Below, in pieces: positions 16,066 through 23,671 of a stretch of DNA of 64,000 nt. The DNA is taken from contig NZ_WNKS01000018.1 in NCBI RefSeq assembly GCF_009720655.1, positions 1-64,000 of the forward strand. The letters run 5' to 3'. Made by a program: the position numbers and the translations under genes. The notes beneath the pieces are model-generated. The model made no database searches. It worked only from the letters and a program-made list of their open reading frames with translations, and was not told the origin of the DNA. Each line of letters starts with the position of its first letter. Within the stretch, counting starts at the first letter, position 1. This DNA is from Rhodoblastus acidophilus. GTDB lineage: Bacteria > Pseudomonadota > Alphaproteobacteria > Rhizobiales > Beijerinckiaceae.

Positions 16066-16246
16066 TCAACCTGTGATACGATTTCCGAACGATCAGTTCG
16101 GAAATCGTATTCCACTCGCGCGGAAATCCGCCCTTCGCCTGGAGGATTTCCGTGCGATTTCGTTTTCGCGGATCGCGAAGCGATCTTCCGGAAACCGTAT
16201 GACTTTGTCCGAGATGCGCGTGGACGCCATGCGATCCAGTCCCCTT
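16022..16246. repeat. Duplicated segment, copy interrupted by repeat A
   Basis: Left part 16022-16073 and right part 16203-16246 match the two halves of 15739-15837. Between them sits family A copy 3 (16074-16202). If one TGA of the element borders is counted as original sequence, the uninterrupted site CTG-TGA-CTTT has the same length as GTG-TCG-CTTT in the other copy. Confidence 0.8.
16074..16202 (-). repeat. Dispersed three-hairpin repeat family A, copy 3
   Basis: Reverse copy, 129 bp, from TGATACGATTTCCGAAC to CGGAAACCGTATGA. All three hairpins are present. It is inserted in one copy of a duplicated segment. Confidence 0.9.
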
Positions 16247-16509
16247 GCGCCGCCCTTTCGGCGTGGTCGCGGCCCCTCGGATTTCGCTCTTCGGGTTGTG
16301 GCGCCCGTGTTCAAGCCCGCAAAAAGCGGTGAAAATGGATGGATTTCGGTGGAATTTCGCGAAAAAAACGCGCGATTCCTGCTCATGCACGCGGTGGGTT
16401 GTGTACGACATCTGCTCAGGCGCGCGAGGAGCGTGAAACGCGGGTCAGGGGCGTGACGGCGGTTTTTGGTGTCGATTCAGTTGCTTGGTGGGATTCATGG
16501 GAAACAAGA

Positions 16510-16525
16510 GGTTTCACGTGAAACA
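16510..16525. promoter_or_regulatory. parS: Candidate parS (ParB-binding) site
   Basis: The 16-mer GGTTTCACGTGAAACA differs from the widely conserved chromosomal parS consensus TGTTTCACGTGAAACA at the first base only; the inner 14 bases are a perfect palindrome. It lies in a 460-bp non-coding stretch (16247-16708) where no gene was seen. parS sites cluster within roughly the origin-proximal part of bacterial chromosomes and nucleate ParB loading and segregation. No parA, parB or gidAB gene is in this window. Confidence 0.75.
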
Positions 16526-16708
16526 AAACAAGAACAAAATCTTGTGTTTGTCGGGTTTTCACTCTTGAAGCCAACATGAACGCGCGTTGACGGCGTTTTC
16601 GTTTCGCCGATCAAGGTTGCGAATGTCTATCCTGACGACGCCCAGGCCAATGCCCCAGCCCCTCACCCGAACCCTCTCCTCGCAGGCGGGGAGAGGGAAA
16701 GGTCGCGC

Positions 16709-17788
16709 TCATCCGGCCGCCTTCTCCTTGTCGCCGCGCTTCAGCAGGAACGGCGCGACATCCGAGATGGACGGCGCCTTCTCCGCGATGAACGGCATCG
16801 GCCGGCACACCGCCATGGCCGACAGGCCGATGCGGGCGGTGAGCAGGCCATTCAAGACCCCTTCGCCCAGCCGGGACGAAATGCGCGAGGCCACGCTATG
16901 GCCGACGATTTGTTGCAGCAGCGAATCGCCGATGGCGACCGCGCCAGTCAGGGTCAGGTGCGTGCCCACCGCCCGCGCCAGCCGGAAGGCGCCGAGCATG
17001 CCGGGACGTCCGCCGTAGATCTCCGAAATGCGGCGGATCAGGCGCAGGGCCTGCGCCGCGACGAAAACCACGTCGATGATCGCGCGCGGCGCGATGGCGG
17101 TCACCAGCGACACCGCCTTGGCCGCCTTGGCGATTTCCGCGCGGGCGGCGGCGTCCAGCGCCGGCATCAGCGCCTTTTCCGCGATCTCCACCCGCGCCGC
17201 GCCGTCGATGATCTCGTTGCGCAATTCCTTGAGGCGTTTGCGCGCCACATCCATCTCTGGCTTGTCCGCATAGAGCGAGATCAGCTCCGCCACTTTCGCC
17301 TTGGCCATGCCGACATCGTCGTTCTCATGGGCGATGGCGAGCGAACGATGCAGCCGCGCGATGGCGCGCTGCTTGTAGAGCACGGCGATTTCGCGGGAGA
17401 CCAGCACGCCGATCGCGACCAGGATCAGGCCCGCCAGCCCAACGCCGAGCACGCCCAAAGCCTTGCTCTTGGCGAACAGATCCTCGACCAGCGTATCCAG
17501 CCACAGGCCGATCGACAGCGAAACCAGCGCGCCGAGCGCCGAAAGCAGCACGCCGCCCCAGGTCCAGCCGCCTTTTTTCGGCGCAAACCCCTCGGCCTGC
17601 GCCTCCTCGGTGAGGCGCTCCTCCTTTTCGGCGGCGGCGGCGGTTTGCGCGGCGGCCTGCGCCGCCTCGACCTCGTAATAATCGGGCTGGGGCGCCACCA
17701 TGTCCTCGCCGAGCTGGTCGAGGCGGAAGGCGCGCGGACGCGGGCGCTCGGGGCGGGGGGCCTCGGAGCTGGGATCAGTTTGGCTCAT
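16709..17788 (-). CDS. TIGR01620/UPF0283 family membrane protein (YcjF-like)
   Basis: A 359-residue inner-membrane protein related to E. coli YcjF. After an acidic, Ala/Glu-rich cytoplasmic N terminus (about 1-75) come two membrane helices (GGVLLSALGALVSLSIGLWL and VLGVGLAGLILVAIGVLV, about 80-135). A conserved domain follows with NEIIDGAARVEIAEKALMPALD and VVFVAAQALRLIRRISEIYG. The ATG at 17788 overlaps the TGA of ycjX (17785-17787) as ATGA, so translation is probably coupled. The pair is known from stress and phage-shock type regulons in enterics; the role here is not established. Confidence 0.88.
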   Translation of the reverse strand: MSQTDPSSEAPRPERPRPRAFRLDQLGEDMVAPQPDYYEVEAAQAAAQTAAAAEKEERLTEEAQAEGFAPKKGGWTWGGVLLSALGALVSLSIGLWLDTLVEDLFAKSKALGVLGVGLAGLILVAIGVLVSREIAVLYKQRAIARLHRSLAIAHENDDVGMAKAKVAELISLYADKPEMDVARKRLKELRNEIIDGAARVEIAEKALMPALDAAARAEIAKAAKAVSLVTAIAPRAIIDVVFVAAQALRLIRRISEIYGGRPGMLGAFRLARAVGTHLTLTGAVAIGDSLLQQIVGHSVASRISSRLGEGVLNGLLTARIGLSAMAVCRPMPFIAEKAPSISDVAPFLLKRGDKEKAAG

Positions 17789-19242
17789 GGCATCCAATCT
17801 CCGAACAGGAATTGGCAGGCGCGGTCGAGCCGGATGTGCGGCGGCGGCGCGCCCTGCGGCGTTTGCGGCGGCCGGAACCGCACGAAGCGGACATCGGCCA
17901 AGTGTTCCGGCGTCGCCAGCATGTCGCCGCGGAACGCTTGCTTCGCGTCTTCGGGCAACTGGCCGGGGAAGACCGCGGCTTCCGTCTTGCCGTCGAACTT
18001 GTGCCCGTCAAGGCATTCGCCGGCGAGTGGGGCGCCGACGATGGCGTCAAGCATCTCCTTGCCATATTTGATCTGGGCTTCGCGGGTGGCGCGCACCGCG
18101 GCGAGCGCGACCACGTCCACCTGCGCGCCAAAATCCTCGGCGCGGGCGATGGAGCGCGACGCCAGCACGCGCAGGATCGCCTCGAGCCGGTCATGGCTGA
18201 GGTGATGCAGGTGGTCGGCCTTGGTCGCGGCGATCAGAATCTTGTCGATGCGCGGCCGGAACAGGGTGTTGAACCAGCTGTTATGGCCGGAGCGGAAGGC
18301 GGCGAGCACGTCGTTGAGGCCGCGTTGCAGGTCGCGCACCGCCTCGGCGCCGGAATTGAGCGCGGCGAGCGCGTCCACCAGCACGATCTGGCGGTCGAGC
18401 CGGGCGAAATGGTTCTGGAAGAACGGCTTGACCACAAAAGTTTTGTAGGCCTCGTAGCGGCGCTCCATCATCGCGGCGAGCGTGCCCGGCGCGGCGAAAA
18501 AGCCTTCCGGCAGGGGCAGGGGCGCGAAGGTGAGGGCGGGGGAGCCGTCGAGGTCGCCGGGCATGAGGAAGCGGCCGGGCGGCAGGGTGGACAGGGCGTA
18601 GGATTCGCTGCGCGAGGCGCGCAGATAAGCGGTGAATTTTTCCGCAGCCTTGCGCGCCACGCCCTCGTCTTCGGGGCCTGCGGGATCGAGCGATCGCGAA
18701 AAGGCGCGGAATTCGGCGGCGAGCGTGGCGCGGGCGGCGCCGGCGCTGGCGTCAAAGGTTTCGCGCGACCAGTCGGCATAGGTCTTTTGCAGCAGCGGCA
18801 GGTCCAGCAGCCATTCGCCGGGATAGTCGATGATGTCGATGGTCAGCGACGATCCGCCGGCCCGAAACCCCTCGCGGCGCTCGAAGTCGAGGCGCAGGCG
18901 CAATTGCGAGATCTGGCGGGTCGATTCCGGCCAATGGCGCTCCGGGCCGGAGAGGGCGGCGAGATGGTCCTCATAGGCGAAGCGCGGCACGTTGTCGTCG
19001 GGCTGCGGTTGCAGCTTGCCGCGAATGATGCGGCCCTCCTCGGCGACGCGGAAGGCGGGCAGGGCGTTTTTGCCGGACTTGCCGAGCAGGGTCAGGTGGC
19101 GGGTGAGGGCGGTGATGAACACGGTCTTGCCGGCGCGCGACAGGCCGGTGACGCCAAGACGAAGGCCTTTTCCACGGATCAGGTCGGACAGGTTGGCCGC
19201 GCCGTTGCGGGCTTCGGCGAGGAGTGTGTCGAGGATGGGCAA
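17785..19242 (-). CDS. ycjX: YcjX family P-loop NTPase
   Basis: A 485-residue predicted GTPase of the YcjX family (DUF463). The P-loop is GLSRAGKT near residue 35 (LGVTGLSRAGKTVFITAL), and IDIIDYPGEWLLDLPLLQKT is a Walker-B/G3-like segment. Later conserved pieces include RLDRQIVLVDALAALNSGAEA and KILIAATKADHLHHLSHDRL, where TKAD is the nucleotide-specificity motif. The start appears to be TTG with GGAG eight bases upstream. It forms an operon with the TIGR01620 gene by a 4-bp overlap. Confidence 0.92.
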   Translation of the reverse strand: MPILDTLLAEARNGAANLSDLIRGKGLRLGVTGLSRAGKTVFITALTRHLTLLGKSGKNALPAFRVAEEGRIIRGKLQPQPDDNVPRFAYEDHLAALSGPERHWPESTRQISQLRLRLDFERREGFRAGGSSLTIDIIDYPGEWLLDLPLLQKTYADWSRETFDASAGAARATLAAEFRAFSRSLDPAGPEDEGVARKAAEKFTAYLRASRSESYALSTLPPGRFLMPGDLDGSPALTFAPLPLPEGFFAAPGTLAAMMERRYEAYKTFVVKPFFQNHFARLDRQIVLVDALAALNSGAEAVRDLQRGLNDVLAAFRSGHNSWFNTLFRPRIDKILIAATKADHLHHLSHDRLEAILRVLASRSIARAEDFGAQVDVVALAAVRATREAQIKYGKEMLDAIVGAPLAGECLDGHKFDGKTEAAVFPGQLPEDAKQAFRGDMLATPEHLADVRFVRFRPPQTPQGAPPPHIRLDRACQFLFGDWMP

Positions 19243-19297
19243 GCGGGTCTCCGGGCGGTCTAGTCTCAGATGGGCGCCCGACGCGACTTATACAGGG

Positions 19298-19792
19298 TCA
19301 TGACAGAAACGCGAGCAATTGGCCGCCCTTCCATGACAATTCGTTCCAAGGCGCCTCGACCTTGAAGACGGCGAGCGCCGCTGGCGGAAAGAATCGGTTG
19401 AGGCGGTCGATGTCCGGCGTCGGGCCGCCATTGGCGAAGGCGACCGCGAATTCGGCGACGGCGGGATTGTGGCCGACGACCAGGACGTTGCGGATGTCGT
19501 CCGGCAGCGCGCGCAACAGCGCGGCGAGCTCGTCGCATTCCGCCTGGTAGATGCCCGGCTCCAGTTGCAGCTCGGGCGTCGCTCCGCAGGTCTTGAGCAC
19601 GACGTCCAGGGTTTCGCGGGTGCGGGCGGCGTCCGAGCACAGCGCGATGTCGATGATGTCGCCGCGCGCGGCCATGGCGCGGCCGATATGGGCCGCCGCC
19701 TCGCGCCCGCCGACGGTGAGGGGACGGTCGTGGTCGCGATATTTTCCTGTGGGCGCGGCATGGGCGTGCCGGAGCAGATGGAGACGGCGCAT
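19298..19792 (-). CDS. SixA-like histidine phosphatase
   Basis: A 164-residue phosphohistidine phosphatase of the histidine phosphatase superfamily. The catalytic His is in LLRHAHA (residues 6-12), with ARTRET near residue 57 and the second catalytic His in VVGHNPAVAEFA near residue 110. SixA dephosphorylates phosphohistidine in phosphorelays and PTS proteins. It lies 55 bp after the start side of ycjX on the same strand and may be transcribed ahead of it. Confidence 0.88.
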   Translation of the reverse strand: MRRLHLLRHAHAAPTGKYRDHDRPLTVGGREAAAHIGRAMAARGDIIDIALCSDAARTRETLDVVLKTCGATPELQLEPGIYQAECDELAALLRALPDDIRNVLVVGHNPAVAEFAVAFANGGPTPDIDRLNRFFPPAALAVFKVEAPWNELSWKGGQLLAFLS

Positions 19793-19907
19793 GCGGGAAA
19801 GATATCATGAATCGCGCCGGCGTCATCAGACTGGCCCGGACTGCGACACTACGAAGCCGCAGCGATTCCGCTTCCCAGGCCAAGGGACGTTGCGGCGCCA
19901 AAATGGC

Positions 19908-20059
19908 GGCATCCAAAAAGATTCCAAATATATTGCGAAATTATGCCAATAAGAAACCTTCAATACAATAAAAAATCAAAAAAGACCAAAACAAAAAATA
20001 GAACATGTCAAAAATACAGTTTCGCACCAGTCTCTCCATGCATCGTTACGTTGTAAACT
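19908..20059. other. AT-rich intergenic island
   Basis: About 150 bp of strikingly low GC, with A-tracts such as CAATAAAAAATCAAAAAAGACC and ACAAAAAATAG, in a genome that is otherwise well over 60 percent GC. It lies directly upstream of the serine-rich repeat gene and probably holds its promoter; curved or silencer-bound DNA is possible. No open frame is supported. Confidence 0.6.
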
Positions 20060-20077
20060 ATGCTTCAGGAGACGATC

Positions 20078-20980
20078 GTGACCGTTTCAAGCCTCAATTC
20101 AAATTCTTACAGCCTTGCATTGCTTCAGCAGCAGCGCCACAAGACAGCCAGCGACGCGAGCGCCTCAAGCGACGCTTCAGCGTCGTCGTCAGCGCTCCAG
20201 TCCGGTTTTGTCGCCATGATGGCGCAACCGCCGCTCGGCGCGATCTCATCTGATTTCGGTGATTCCGGCGCCTCCGGAGGCGACGGCGAATCCGCGTTTG
20301 GCGGTTACGGCTATCTCGCCGGTTCCGATACCGCCGCGTCGTCGGGCGCCGCGTCTTCAACCTCCGGTTCGTCGGCCTCCAGTTCCGATTCGAGCTTTGG
20401 CGATCAGCTCAAGACCTTGCTGACGTCGATTCTCAACGGCGACACGGCCCAAGCGCAAAGCGCGGCGACGTCGCTCTCCACCGCCCTGTCGAGTTCATCC
20501 TCGTCCAGTGCGTCCGGCTCATCCGCCGATGGCGACTCCAGCCTTCTCAGCGATCTGAAAAACCTGCTCTCCGCCGTGGAATCGGGCGACATGACCACGG
20601 CGAAAAGTCTGGCGCAAACCATGCAAGACAAGCTGGACAATCCCCCGCCGCCGCCCCCGCCGCCGGCGGCTTCCTCAGGTTCGTCGGCGTCCCAGCTGGC
20701 GAGCGATCTCGCTGCGCTGCTTTCGTCCGTGCAATCGGGCGACACCTCGACTTCGCAGACCGCGGCGCAGTCGGTGTCCAGCGATCTCGCGAGTCTGGCG
20801 TCGTCAGACACGACCTCCACAAGTTCGGAATCGTCATCGGCCAGCGCCCAGGCGACGGTGCTGAAGGATTTGCAGGATCTGATTTCCCAGGCGAAATCGG
20901 GCGCATCCGCCTCGGCGCAGCAAAGCGCGGCGCAGACGCTTTACGAAGCGCTCGCGGCTTTAGGTTCGTCGCAAGGCTGA
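20078..20980 (+). CDS. Serine/alanine-rich repeat protein
   Basis: A 300-residue low-complexity protein with no signal peptide or membrane span. Four degenerate helical repeats of about 31-36 residues are seen: FGDQLKTLLTSILNGDTAQA, LLSDLKNLLSAVESGDMTTA, LASDLAALLSSVQSGDTSTS and VLKDLQDLISQAKSGASASA, at about residues 107, 156, 206 and 261. Serine runs and one eight-proline run separate them. The pattern L-DL--L---SGD---A-S-A is regular enough to be a domain. GTG 20078 has AGGAG seven bases upstream and gives MTVSSLNSNSYS; an ATG at 20060 is possible. I recognise no family; a surface, secreted or phasin-like role is speculation. Confidence 0.7.
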   Translation: MTVSSLNSNSYSLALLQQQRHKTASDASASSDASASSSALQSGFVAMMAQPPLGAISSDFGDSGASGGDGESAFGGYGYLAGSDTAASSGAASSTSGSSASSSDSSFGDQLKTLLTSILNGDTAQAQSAATSLSTALSSSSSSSASGSSADGDSSLLSDLKNLLSAVESGDMTTAKSLAQTMQDKLDNPPPPPPPPAASSGSSASQLASDLAALLSSVQSGDTSTSQTAAQSVSSDLASLASSDTTSTSSESSSASAQATVLKDLQDLISQAKSGASASAQQSAAQTLYEALAALGSSQG

Positions 20981-21066
20981 TCTCCGGGACAACGGGAGAG
21001 TTCAACGGACCAAAGCTCAGGGGAGGCGAGCGCCAATCGGCTGTCGCTTCGCGCGACCTTCCCGCG

Positions 21067-21288
21067 TCAACCGCCGCCCGGCTCCTCCGGCCGAAACTCC
21101 AGCAAATCGCCGGGCTGGCAGTCCAGTTCGGCGCAAATTTTTTCCAGCGTGTCGAAGCGCACCCCCTTCACCTTGCCGGATTTCAGCAAGGAAAGATTCT
21201 GCTCGGCGATCCCGATCCGCGCGGCGAGATCGCGCGAGCGCATTTTGCGTTTGGCGAGCATGACGTCGAGGTTGACGATGATGGGCAT
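21067..21288 (-). CDS. Short XRE-type regulator (YozG-like)
   Basis: A 73-residue Cro/CI-type DNA-binding protein made of one helix-turn-helix: LDVMLAKRKMRSRDLAARIG, IAEQNLSLLKSGKVKGVRFD, then TLEKICAELDCQPGDLLEF. This short class is typically encoded next to DUF2975 membrane proteins, as it is here, starting 3 bp after the preceding stop. It probably controls its own operon. Confidence 0.9.
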   Translation of the reverse strand: MPIIVNLDVMLAKRKMRSRDLAARIGIAEQNLSLLKSGKVKGVRFDTLEKICAELDCQPGDLLEFRPEEPGGG

Positions 21289-21291
21289 GGG

Positions 21292-21573
21292 TCAGACGAT
21301 CTGCGCGTGGTCTTCGGCAAGCTCCGCCGCCGTCTTGAAAATATAGGCCAGCGAGAACAGGAGGGTAACGAAAATGGCGTTGAGCAGGTCGCTGGGCTGA
21401 ACGAACGGGGGGTGACGGCCGCTGGCGCCATGGCCGGCGACGATCAGATAAAGAATCCACCCCGACCATAGGATCACGGCGAAGCGGATGATCTGGCGCA
21501 GCCAACCGATCTTCTTGCGCAGGGCGGCGGCGAGCGGCGAGAGCGCGACCGGCGCCGAAGTTTCGATGCTCAT
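21292..21573 (-). CDS. Short DUF2975-like membrane protein
   Basis: A 93-residue protein with two membrane helices (FAVILWSGWILYLIVAG and LLNAIFVTLLFSLAYIF) and the C-terminal motif AAELAEDHAQIV, almost the same as the end of its upstream neighbour (AAEMAEDHAAIV). It looks like a reduced paralogue of the larger DUF2975 protein. ATG 21573 has GGAGAG just upstream. It lies between the larger paralogue and the XRE regulator. Confidence 0.75.
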   Translation of the reverse strand: MSIETSAPVALSPLAAALRKKIGWLRQIIRFAVILWSGWILYLIVAGHGASGRHPPFVQPSDLLNAIFVTLLFSLAYIFKTAAELAEDHAQIV

Positions 21574-21588
21574 CAATCTCTCCAAGTC

Positions 21589-22137
21589 TCAAACAATGGC
21601 GGCGTGGTCTTCGGCCATCTCCGCGGCGGCGATAAACACTTCGGCCATAGCGATGGCGATGGTTCCGGCAAGCAGGCCGAAAAAGAACAGCGGTGGAAAT
21701 CCGATCGCCAGCAGCCGATGGCCGACGCCCAGGTTGAGCGACAGGATGGTCGCCTCCAAACTATTGTCGAGCACGGCGCAGGCCGCCGCCGCGATCAGGA
21801 AAAAGCCGGCGCGGCGTAGCCACAGCGCCGGCTCCACCTGGAAGACGCGGCCCGACAGGAAGACCCCGAACAGCCGCCACAGGCAATAGAGCGCGCCGAG
21901 TCCCGCGCCGGCGGGCAAAAGAGCCGAAGCGAAACCGGCGGCCAGTTGCGCGGCGGAAAAGTCGCCGAAATCCGCGCCCCAGATCAAATGGGCGTTCTCC
22001 GCGACGCGCGCTGGATGCGCCCAATGCCAAAGGGTCGCGCCGACGATCCACACGGCGCAGGCGGCGGTGAGCGCGCGCGCCAAGCGCGAAATACGGGCGA
22101 TCCTTGCGAATGGCCGCGTGGCCGGGGCTTGAGTCAT
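21589..22137 (-). CDS. DUF2975 membrane protein
   Basis: A 182-residue protein with four predicted membrane helices: LARALTAACAVWIVGATLWH, a Gly/Leu-rich segment around ALLPAGAGLGALYCLWRLFG, FFLIAAAACAVLDNSL, and FPPLFFFGLLAGTIAIAMAE. It ends in AEMAEDHAAIV, the conserved cytoplasmic tail of DUF2975 proteins. It starts one base before the stop side of the peptidase-like gene. DUF2975 and short XRE pairs are widespread; the function is unknown. Confidence 0.8.
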   Translation of the reverse strand: MTQAPATRPFARIARISRLARALTAACAVWIVGATLWHWAHPARVAENAHLIWGADFGDFSAAQLAAGFASALLPAGAGLGALYCLWRLFGVFLSGRVFQVEPALWLRRAGFFLIAAAACAVLDNSLEATILSLNLGVGHRLLAIGFPPLFFFGLLAGTIAIAMAEVFIAAAEMAEDHAAIV

Positions 22138-22138
22138 G

Positions 22139-22813
22139 TCAGGCTCCTTTCCTCGCGCAGTCCCGCGCGAAATTGTCCCAAAACGCCGCGACCGGCGCGC
22201 CATAGGCGGCGCGGAACGCGTTTTTGAATTCCTGGCCGGCATACAGTCCGTCGCGCAGGACCCCAAAAGCCTTTTTTTCGCGCGCGCGCCGAAAACCGAC
22301 GAACATCCCGGCTGGGCGATAGGCCATGTGCGCGCCGGGCAGAGAATTTTCCAAGAAGCCGGCGGTTTCGACCGGGTTGATGCTCTGGCCGGCGGCGATG
22401 GCGCGCCGCGCCTCCTCCGGGCTGATCTGTTGAGCGCCGCCGCCGCCGGAGACCAGCACCGCAATCCCCTCGGTGAACCAGCTCGGCAGGCTGATCACGC
22501 TCAGCGAGGAAAAATAGCTGAGCAGATGGGCATGCGAGAATTCGTGGGTCCGATCGGCGTCGAAATCGGCATAGGCGACCACGGCCACCGGCCCGCCAAA
22601 GGGACGGCCTTGCAAGGGTTCGACCCGCGCCATGGGGCCGGGCGGCAGTTTGTCCACATTCGCCGCGAGCAGCTCGGCGCCGGGTTGGGCGGGCACGCGG
22701 CAATCATCGAAGAGACAGGGTTGCGCCTTGGGGTCGTGCGGCAAGGCGGAGGCGGGGCCGCGCCCCGCCAGGACCCCCAACAGGCTCAGGGCGCTCAACA
22801 TTTGAAAATTCAT
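22139..22813 (-). CDS. Exported gluzincin-like peptidase (peptidase MA type)
   Basis: A 224-residue protein with a signal peptide (MNFQMLSALSLLGVLAGRGP). The zinc motif HEFSH (in THEFSHAHLLSYFSS) fits HExxH, and WFTEGIAVLVSGG about 22 residues later supplies the third-ligand glutamate, as in MA-clan peptidases. The last part (GMFVGFRRAREKKAFGVL, then FRAAYGAPVAAFWDNF) resembles the substrate-side helices of that group. A strong GGAGG precedes ATG 22813. It leads the operon that continues with the DUF2975 pair and XRE gene. Confidence 0.72.
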   Translation of the reverse strand: MNFQMLSALSLLGVLAGRGPASALPHDPKAQPCLFDDCRVPAQPGAELLAANVDKLPPGPMARVEPLQGRPFGGPVAVVAYADFDADRTHEFSHAHLLSYFSSLSVISLPSWFTEGIAVLVSGGGGAQQISPEEARRAIAAGQSINPVETAGFLENSLPGAHMAYRPAGMFVGFRRAREKKAFGVLRDGLYAGQEFKNAFRAAYGAPVAAFWDNFARDCARKGA

Positions 22814-22902
22814 GGGAAGGCCTCCAATCCACGCCCAGAGATTGACACGCGAAAAATTTAATGTCAAACATTAAAAAAATCACGATATAGGATTTAGTCT
22901 TC

Positions 22903-23493
22903 ATGAAAAAGCTCCTGGTTCCGGCGCTCGCGCTGCTGCTGTCCGGCTGTTGGCATGTCCCGGTTTCCGCTTTGTGGCGGCTGAGTAAGGTCGATACGCT
23001 CGCCGTCGATCCCGCCGGCGTCAGGTTGGCCGGGCGGATTCCAGACTGGATCGACGTGCGATCGGGGCAGGCGCATATCAAACTGGTCAGCCATGAGGGC
23101 GAGCCGGACGCGCAGGAGCGCATCCTCGATCTCGTCCGCGACGAGTCCCCCAATCCTCGCGGCCTCGCTGACGAAGCCTGGGCGAAAACCCGTTTCGTCG
23201 TGTTCCGCGCCAGCGCCGCCGACGTGGCTTGGCTGCGCGCCTTGCAGGACCGCGCCCGCGCGGAAAAGGCGGCGGGCGAAAGCCACAAGGGAAGGCTCTT
23301 GCTCACGGCGGAGCCGTGCCGGCGCGTCGATTCGCCGCCGCCGGGACCAGCCCGCGTCGATCTCTATCTGCAACTCGGCGACAACGAGGATTTCTTCAAA
23401 ATCTACGACGACGTCGATCTGCGTGATCCCGCCGTTTTGCCGAATTTCGACTCGGTCATTCCGCCCTGTGGCAAGATCGCGAAGCGCGCGTGA
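22903..23493 (+). CDS. Lipoprotein of unknown function
   Basis: A 196-residue protein with a lipobox (MKKLLVPALALLLSGC, Cys16 acylated). The mature part has a beta-rich start (LSKVDTLAVDPAGVRLAGRI), a charged helix (LRALQDRARAEKAAGESHKG) and two more Cys (LTAEPCRRV and VIPPCGK). I do not recognise a family. It is divergent from the peptidase-like gene, and the region between is short and AT-rich. Confidence 0.75.
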   Translation: MKKLLVPALALLLSGCWHVPVSALWRLSKVDTLAVDPAGVRLAGRIPDWIDVRSGQAHIKLVSHEGEPDAQERILDLVRDESPNPRGLADEAWAKTRFVVFRASAADVAWLRALQDRARAEKAAGESHKGRLLLTAEPCRRVDSPPPGPARVDLYLQLGDNEDFFKIYDDVDLRDPAVLPNFDSVIPPCGKIAKRA

Positions 23494-23671
23494 TCCCGTC
23501 CCCTCCGCCTGGCGAAAAAACGGTCACCGCTTCGGCCGGGACAGCGCAGCATTTTGTCGCGCCGCGGGCAGCCGCTTCGCCGCAAATTGGCCGTTAAGTT
23601 TAGGCTTTTGCGCTTTCGGACGATGGTCTAACCCTTCGGGGTGCATAGCGAGTCGGCGCGGGAGAATGCCA

